In this document: positions 6,526 to 11,509 of the stretch, piece after piece
How the letters are laid out: every line of letters begins with the position of its first letter
How positions within the stretch are numbered: position 1 is the first letter of the stretch
Origin: Silvimonas sp. JCM 19000
GTDB taxonomy: Bacteria > Pseudomonadota > Gammaproteobacteria > Burkholderiales > Chitinibacteraceae
Direction of reading: 5' to 3'
Assembly: GCA_001313065.1 (NCBI GenBank)
Contig: BBFD01000121.1
Location: 1-11,509 of the forward strand
DNA: 11,509 nt
Notes under the pieces: model-generated
Database searches by the model: none
Told to the model about the DNA's origin: nothing
Seen by the model: only the letters and a program-made list of their open reading frames with translations
Position numbers and translations under genes: made by a program

Positions 6526-9380
6526 TTAAGCGTAGTTGTCCGTGCTCGGGCAGCTGCACACCAGGTTGCGGTCGCCAAACACATCGTCGATGCGTTTGAC
6601 GGTGGGCCAGAACTTGTTGGCGGCGACATAGGGCAGCGGAAACACCGCGGTTTCGCGGCTGTATGGATGCGCCCAGTCGCCAATCACATCGGCTTGGGTA
6701 TGCGGCGCGTTGTGCAGCGGGTTGTCTTGCGCAGGCCACTCGCCGCTTTCTACCTTGGCCGCTTCGGCGCGGATGCTGATCATGCGTCGATAAAGCGATC
6801 CAGCTCGGCGCGCGATTCGGATTCGGTCGGCTCGATCATCAGCGTGCCCGCGACCGGGAAGCTCATGGTCGGAGCGTGGAAGCCGTAATCCATCAGGCGC
6901 TTGGCGATATCGACTTCAGTGACGCCCGAGGCGGCCTTGAGCGGACGCAAATCGATAATGCATTCATGCGCCACACGGCCTTTGCTGCCGGTGTACAGCA
7001 CCGGGTAATGCCCGGCCAGGCGCGTGGCGATGTAGTTGGCGTTGAGCAGCGCGGCCACTGTGGCCTGGCGCAGACCAGCCGCACCCATCATCGTTACGTA
7101 CATCCAGCTGATCGGCAGAATGCTGGCGCTACCAAATGGCGCAGCCGACACCGCGCTCATGCCCGCCTGGGCACCGGCACGGGGGTGACGGCATGGCTGG
7201 CCATAAACGGCGCCAGATGCGCTTTCAGACCAATCGGACCCATGCCGGGGCCGCCGCCACCGTGCGGAATGCAGAAGGTTTTGTGCAGGTTCATATGCGA
7301 CACGTCCGCGCCGATATCGGCCGGGCGGCACAAGCCGACCTGGGCATTCAGGTTGGCGCCGTCCATGTAAACCTGGCCGCCGTAGTTGTGCACCAGCTCG
7401 CAGATTTCCTTGACCGCTTCTTCAAACACGCCGTGCGTGGACGGGTAGGTGAGCATCAGCGCGGCCAGGTCGGCTGCGTGTTCTTCGGCCTTGGCGCGCA
7501 GATCGCTCAGTTCGACGTTGCCGGCGTCATCACACGCCACCACCACCACTTTCATGCCCATCATCTGGGCGGTGGCCGGTTGGTGCCGTGGGCAGAACGC
7601 GGAATCAGACACACATCGCGCTTCTGGTCGCCGCGGCTGTCGTGATAGCGGCGGATGGCCAGCAGGCCGGCGTATTCGCCTTGCGCGCCCGAGTTGGGTT
7701 GCATCGAAATCGCGTCAAAGCCGGTGATGGCCTTCAGTTGCTCGGCCAGGCCATCGATCATTTCGAGATAACCAGCGGTTTGCTCCACCGGCGCAAACGG
7801 ATGCAGCTCGGCAAATTCCGGCCACGTAATCGGGATCATTTCGCTGGTGGCGTTCAGCTTCATGGTGCAAGAGCCAGCGAAATCATCGAATGATTGAGCG
7901 CCAGATCCTTGTTTTCCAGTTTCTTTAGATAACGCAGCATTTCGTGTTCGCTGTGATGCGTATTGAACACGGGGTGGCTGAGGATGGCGGAGGTGCGCAG
8001 CAGGTTTTGCGGGATAAAGTCGCCGCCAAACTCAGCATCCAGCGCGCTCACGTCAAAGGTCTTGCCGGTAAACAGGCCCAGCAAGGTGGCCAGATCGGCT
8101 CAGTGGCTTGTTCGTGGAAGGCCACGCCCAGCACGCCATTGCCCGCGTTGCGCAGGTTGATGCCGGCGGCCAGCGCGGACTGGTAAACGCCCGCAGCTTG
8201 TGTGCCCAGATCGACTTCGACCGTATCGAAGAACTGCTCGAACACCAGCTTCAGCCCCGCTTGTTGCACGCCTGCGGCAAACAAGGCGGCCAGGCGGTGG
8301 ATGCGTTGCGCAATGCGCTTGACGCCTGCCGGGCCGTGGTACACCGCGTACATGCCAGCGATATTGGCCAGCAGCACTTGCGAGGTACAGATATTGGAGT
8401 TGGCTTTTTTCGCGGCGGATATGTTGCTCGCGCGTTTGCAAGGCCATACGCAGCGCCTGCTTGCCCGACGCATCAATCGACACGCCAATGATGCGGCCCG
8501 GGGCCGAACGCTTCATCTCATCCTTGAAGGCGAAATAGGCGGCGTGCGGGCCGCCAAAGCCCATCGGCACGCCAAAGCGCTGGGTATTGCCGACGGCTAC
8601 ATCCGCGCCCATTTCGGCGGGCGATTTCAACAGCACCATGGCCATCAGATCCGCCGCGACGATGGCGACGGCGCCTTGGCTTTGGCGGCGGCAATGGCTG
8701 GCTCAGGTCGATCAGCTGGCCCGACGCGCCCGGATACTGGAACAGCGCGCCAAAGTATTCGTCCGCACCGGCGGCTTCGGCCGGGCCGACCACCAGTTCA
8801 AAATCAAAATACTGCGCACGGGTTTTGAGTACGTCGAGCGTTTGCGGCAGCACGCGCTCATCCACAAAAAAAAGCGGTTACCACCGGCTTTGGACACGCG
8901 GCGCGCCATCGCCATGGCTTCAGCGGCGGCGGTGGCTTCGTCCAGCAGCGAGGCATTGGCCAGCTCCAGCCCGGTCAGGTCGATGACCATTTGCTGGTAG
9001 TTGAGCAATGCTTCCAGTCGGCCCTGGGCGATTTCGGCCTGGTAGGGCGTGTAGGCGGTATACCAGCCGGGGTTTTCCAGCACGTTGCGCAAAATGACAT
9101 TGGGCAGGCGCGTGGGGTAGTAGCCCAAGCCGATAAACGACTTGTTGACCTTGTTCTTGCCCGCGATGGTTTTCAGCTTGGCCAGTGCCTCGGCCTCGGA
9201 AATGGCATCCGGCAACGCCAGCTTCTGGTTGAAGCGGATACCGGCTGGCACGGTCTGGTCGACCAGTTGCGCGCGGGTTTGTAAACCCAGCGTGGCCAGC
9301 ATGGCGGTAGCGTCTTGATCATCAATGCCGATATGGCGATTGATGAAATCGTCATGGTTAAACAGTTCTGAGAGCGTCAT
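6526..9380 (-). CDS. gcvP: Glycine dehydrogenase (decarboxylating), P-protein (nine frameshifts)
   Basis: The P-protein is the PLP enzyme that decarboxylates glycine and passes aminomethyl to the lipoyl arm of GcvH. Translation starts at 9380 ([18 protein letters not shown]) and ends at TAA 6528-6526. Family blocks follow in order: [95 protein letters not shown], and [21 protein letters not shown]. The Lys of NLHKTF (7282-7280) is the expected PLP lysine. Nine frameshifts interrupt it: overlong A8 at 8866-8873 and T6 at 8405-8410, and single missing bases near 8698, 8675, 8099, 7875, 7579, 7175 and 6783. Correction gives about 952 residues, against 957 in E. coli. The sequence between lesions is fully conserved, so I regard the gene as probably functional in the organism. 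Confidence 0.93.
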
Positions 9381-9394
9381 TTCGTATCCGGGCA

Positions 9395-9424
9395 GGCAAG
9401 GGCAAGGGCAAGGGCAAGGGCAAC
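9395..9424. repeat. Hexamer tandem repeat GGCAAG between gcvH and gcvP
   Basis: Four perfect copies of GGCAAG (9395-9418) and a fifth ending in C occupy the short gap between the gcvH stop (9433) and the gcvP start (9380). On the transcribed strand it reads CTTGCC repeats, where the gcvP Shine-Dalgarno site would be expected nearby. No strong SD is visible before gcvP. Confidence 0.85.
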
Positions 9425-9432
9425 GGGCGGTA

Positions 9433-9868
9433 CTACGGCGGCGGGGCGGTGGTCACATCCACGGCGCCCGCCGCTGCGGGCGAATTACGCGCCAGTTCTT
9501 TGGCGTATTCGTCAGCCGACAACAGTGCGTCGACATCGGCCGGGGTGGCCGCTTCATCTTGAAGAACCAGCGCTGGTGTACGGCTCGGTATTGGCGATCT
9601 CGGGCGAGGCTTCCAGCGCCGGGTTCACTTCAATCACTTCGCCAGCAAACGGCGCGTAGATGTCGGATGCGGCTTTCACCGATTCGACCACGCCCGCTTG
9701 TTCGTCTTTGGCCAGCACCGCGCCCACTTTGGGCAGCTCGACAAACACCAGATCACCCAGCAGTTCCTGGGCATGGTGAGTGATGCCGATGGTGACGGTG
9801 CCGTCAGCTTCGGTGCGCGCCCACTCGTGGCTCGCGGCGTATTTCAGTTCTGCAGGGATATCCAGCAT
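9433..9868 (-). CDS. gcvH: Glycine cleavage system H protein (two frameshifts)
   Basis: GcvH carries the lipoyl arm that shuttles the aminomethyl group from GcvP to GcvT. The start at 9868 reads [20 protein letters not shown]. The lipoylation motif [15 protein letters not shown] places the modified Lys at residue 65. After NTEPYT the frame breaks twice: one base is missing near 9570 and one near 9552. Correcting both gives [28 protein letters not shown] and a stop at 9435-9433. The corrected protein has 145 residues, about 16 more than E. coli GcvH, with an Ala/Pro-rich tail ([16 protein letters not shown]). The tail is unusual but follows the corrected frame cleanly. A purine-rich GAGAGAG stretch upstream serves as a weak Shine-Dalgarno site. 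Confidence 0.9.
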
Positions 9869-9945
9869 GGTTGGGGTCTCTCTCTGTATTTGGATCGATC
9901 AGGAAGCCCGAACGCCGCAGCGCCCGGGCATTAAAGCCACTTGCG

Positions 9946-9969
9946 ATCCGGCCGTGCCCACGGTCGGAT
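9946..9969 (-). other. Imperfect palindrome in the gcvT-gcvH intergenic gap
   Basis: ATCCG-CCGTG arms face CACGG-CGGAT with one mismatch pair and a 2-nt centre, over 24 bp, starting 10 nt after the gcvT stop. A second, weaker hairpin (GCCCG / CGGGC, 9906-9929) follows before gcvH. In the mRNA both could form stems that terminate partially, stabilise the gcvT 3' end, or guide processing. No T-tract follows, so it is not a typical terminator. Confidence 0.55.
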
Positions 9970-9979
9970 TGCTTGAATC

Positions 9980-11092
9980 TTAGTCAAACACCTTCTTGCC
10001 CTGGCGCACGAACGGAAGCTTGATCACGCGCACGGGCGTCAGTGTGCCACGCAGGTCGACCTCTGCGGCATCAGCGGTGGCTGACGGCACGCGGGCAATG
10101 GCGATGGATTGTTTGAGCGTGGGCGAGAAGGTGCCGCTGGTAATAACGCCTTCGCCATGTTCGGTGACCACTTTCATGCCTTCCCGCAGCACGCCGCGGC
10201 CATCCAGCACCAGGCCGACTTGCTTGTGCGTCACGCCAGCGGCTTTCTGCGCTTCCAGCGCTTTGCGGCCGATAAAGTCGCGGCTGGCGGGTTCCCATGC
10301 AATGGTCCAGCCCATGCCGGCTTGCAGCGGGCTGATGCTTTCGTCCATATCGTGGCCGTACAGATTCATGCCGGCTTCCAGACGCAAGGTGTCACGCGCG
10401 CCCAGGCCGATCGGGGCCACGCCACCGGCCAGCAACTGGGCAAAGAACTCAGGGGCTTCGGCGGCGGGCACCATGATTTCCAGGCCGTCTTCGCCGGTGT
10501 AACCGGTGCGGGCCACAAACCACTCGCCAAACGGCAAACCCTGGAAGACTTTGAGCGCGCGGATTTGCTCGGCCCAGGCGGGTTTGATGGCACAGACTTT
10601 GTCGATGGCAGTGGGGCCTTGCACGGCCAGCATCGCCAGATCGTCACGCACTTTCAGTTGCACGTTGGTGCCGGCGCTGGTCTGTTGCAGCCACGCCAGA
10701 TCTTTCTCACGCGTACCGGCGTTCACCACCATGCGATAGCCGTCTTGCGCCAGATACACGATCAGATCATCGATGACGGTGCCGTCTTCGGTCAGCAGGC
10801 CGGAATACAGCGCCTTGCCGGCAAAGCCGAGCTTGGCCACGTCGTTGGCCAGAATGCGTTGCAGCCACGCTTGCGCGTCGCTGCCGGTGATGTCGAGCAC
10901 CACCATGTGCGACACGTCAAACACGCCCGCATCGGCGCGCACGATTTCGTGTTCTTTAAGTTGGGAGCCGTAATGGATAGGCATCGACCAACCGGCAAAA
11001 TCGACCATCTTGGCGCCGGCATCGATATGGGACTGGTACAGCGGCGTGGTGCGTAGCGTCATCAGGGCATCCGGTATGTAGAGTTTGGGCAT
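9980..11092 (-). CDS. gcvT: Glycine cleavage system aminomethyltransferase, T-protein
   Basis: GcvT transfers the methylene group from aminomethyl-lipoyl-GcvH to tetrahydrofolate and releases ammonia. The start at 11092 ([20 protein letters not shown]) is supported by GAGGGG (11107-11102), 9 nt upstream. The Met at 11062 aligns better with the usual family N-terminus but has no SD. The frame is open upstream to 11410, but that part is the riboswitch. Family segments: [75 protein letters not shown] and [20 protein letters not shown]. Length is 370 residues, near E. coli's 364. It is intact, and is the first gene of the operon gcvTHP. Confidence 0.95.
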   Translation of the reverse strand: MPKLYIPDALMTLRTTPLYQSHIDAGAKMVDFAGWSMPIHYGSQLKEHEIVRADAGVFDVSHMVVLDITGSDAQAWLQRILANDVAKLGFAGKALYSGLLTEDGTVIDDLIVYLAQDGYRMVVNAGTREKDLAWLQQTSAGTNVQLKVRDDLAMLAVQGPTAIDKVCAIKPAWAEQIRALKVFQGLPFGEWFVARTGYTGEDGLEIMVPAAEAPEFFAQLLAGGVAPIGLGARDTLRLEAGMNLYGHDMDESISPLQAGMGWTIAWEPASRDFIGRKALEAQKAAGVTHKQVGLVLDGRGVLREGMKVVTEHGEGVITSGTFSPTLKQSIAIARVPSATADAAEVDLRGTLTPVRVIKLPFVRQGKKVFD

Positions 11093-11104
11093 TGCTCTAC
11101 ACCC

Positions 11105-11308
11105 CTCTGTCCTGGCACCTGAGATTTTCAGGGCGCAGTTGCCGCCCCTTAGCCCCTTCGGTGTGCGCGTAATTTCCGCGCCGCTCTTCAGAGTTTTTTC
11201 CAGCCCGTTGGGCCAGCGGTCGTACAGTCCTTTTGCCTGAGCGATTGCGGGTGCGCTTGCGCCTTCGGCGGCCGGCCCATTGCGGGCATCGACACTCTCC
11301 TGCACGAC
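11105..11308 (-). ncRNA. Tandem glycine riboswitch (two aptamers)
   Basis: Two glycine aptamers lie head to tail in the gcvT leader. Aptamer 1 (11308-11219) has a 9-bp P1, GTCGTGCAG with CTGTACGAC including one G-U, the conserved GGAGAG (11300-11295), CCGAAGG, and GCTCAGGCAAAAGGAC. Aptamer 2 (11193-11105) has P1 CTCTG / CAGAG, GAAGAG in place of GGAGAG, ACCGAAGGGG, and the terminal ATCTCAGG with AGGACAGAGGGG. About 25 nt link them. This is the classical cooperative tandem class that controls glycine cleavage genes. The gcvT Shine-Dalgarno GAGGGG (11107-11102) overlaps the 3' strand of the aptamer-2 P1, and no terminator stem with a T-tract lies between aptamer 2 and the ATG. Control is therefore probably at translation initiation. 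Glycine usually activates such genes, but the direction cannot be proven here. Confidence 0.93.
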
Positions 11309-11314
11309 GGGCGG

Positions 11315-11343
11315 ATTATGCGCATGGGATGCGGGCAAGGCAA
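11315..11343 (-). promoter_or_regulatory. Sigma-70 promoter of the gcv operon
   Basis: On the minus strand TTGCCT (11343-11338, 4/6) and CATAAT (11320-11315, 5/6) are spaced by exactly 17 bp. Transcription would begin near 11308, the first base of the aptamer-1 P1 stem. That coincidence supports the call. A second, weaker candidate (TTGATG at 11417-11412, TATAAG at 11392-11387, 19-bp spacing) overlaps the repeat element. Confidence 0.7.
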
Positions 11344-11389
11344 CCACCGGCCATCGCGACGCAACACGGCTACCACAACGCGCAATCTT

Positions 11390-11482
11390 ATAGGGTGGGT
11401 CATGACCCACCCATCAAAGCCATGGAGAAGAATGCAGCGTTCTTGTCCTCCACTTTGAATGGTGGGTCTTGACCCACCCTAT
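11390..11482. repeat. REPIN-like element: two inverted palindromic repeats
   Basis: The left unit contains the perfect 20-bp palindrome GGGTGGGTCATGACCCACCC (11393-11412). The right unit (11459-11482) contains GGTGGGTC-TT-GACCCACC. The two units are near-identical in inverted orientation, both ending ATAGGGTGGGTC outward. The spacer is also self-complementary: CATCAAAG / CTTTGAATG, GGAG / CTCC and AAGAA / TTCTT around the centre TGCAGCG (about 11433-11439). The whole 93 bp can fold into one long imperfect hairpin. REPINs, known as non-autonomous elements mobilised by RAYT transposases, have this design. No transposase gene is in the window. Confidence 0.75.
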
Positions 11483-11509
11483 GGGGTGGAGCGTTAGCGT
11501 GGCGGTGAT

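Noticed and set aside
6419..6739. Open frames across the convergent yoeB-gcvP gap.
   Set aside because: They cross the gcvP terminator and cover the gcvP C-terminus out of frame, with no SD or domain.
10109..11056. A 315-residue open frame antisense to gcvT.
   Set aside because: It is a compositional shadow of a highly conserved gene, low in complexity and rich in His, Gly and Ala, with no SD.
11093..11410. A 106-residue N-terminal extension of GcvT.
   Set aside because: The region is the tandem glycine riboswitch and promoter. The SD-supported start is 11092 and the extension has no T-protein similarity.
1..11509. CRISPR array, tRNA, rRNA, IS transposase, attachment site or prophage genes.
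   Set aside because: No spaced direct repeats, cloverleaf, transposase or phage proteins were seen; apart from the REPIN-like element the window is ordinary chromosomal housekeeping DNA.

Overview
The window reads as chromosomal DNA of a moderately GC-rich betaproteobacterium. The Sbp/CysTWA proteins, the GcvT-GcvH-GcvP order behind a tandem glycine riboswitch, and a stand-alone Mop (molybdate-binding) protein all fit a member of the Neisseriales, but no rRNA or marker gene fixes the genus. That placement is inference from protein character only.

Layout. (1) <2-1332, +: 3' part of a predicted zinc metallopeptidase-like protein with an HEYGH motif. (2) 1470-1685, +: a 71-residue Mop/TOBE protein, ending in a hairpin. 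(3) 1868-5762, +: a sulfate/thiosulfate ABC importer operon, sbp-cysT-cysW-cysA, closed by a strong terminator at 5787-5819. (4) 5883-6408, +: a YefM/YoeB-type toxin-antitoxin pair with its own promoter and a TGTACA operator-like site. (5) 6526-11092, -: the glycine cleavage operon gcvT-gcvH-gcvP, preceded at 11105-11308 by a tandem glycine riboswitch with a good sigma-70 promoter just upstream, and ended by a terminator at 6470-6497. (6) 11390-11482: a 93-bp REPIN-like palindromic repeat element upstream of the gcv promoter. No gene, or any other feature I can support, occupies the rest of 11309-11509.

How the genes work together: Sbp captures sulfate in the periplasm, CysT and CysW form the membrane channel and CysA hydrolyses ATP. 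The neighbouring Mop protein binds the chemically similar molybdate or tungstate. GcvT, GcvH and GcvP cleave glycine to CO2, NH3 and methylene-THF, and the riboswitch senses the substrate.

The dominant oddity is that seven of the eleven genes are broken by frameshifts; I count 19. Between lesions the proteins are conserved in full, and correcting the lesions restores family-typical lengths (Sbp about 335, CysT 277, CysW 288, GcvP about 952, GcvH 145 residues). Seven lesions sit in A or T runs of 6-8 bases that look too long. Twelve are single-base losses, mostly in short G/C runs. This looks much more like consensus errors in an unpolished assembly than gene decay. I therefore annotate these as CDSs with frameshifts. 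I see no clearly undescribed system; the REPIN-like element, the riboswitch arrangement and the unfamiliar HEYGH protein are the best leads.
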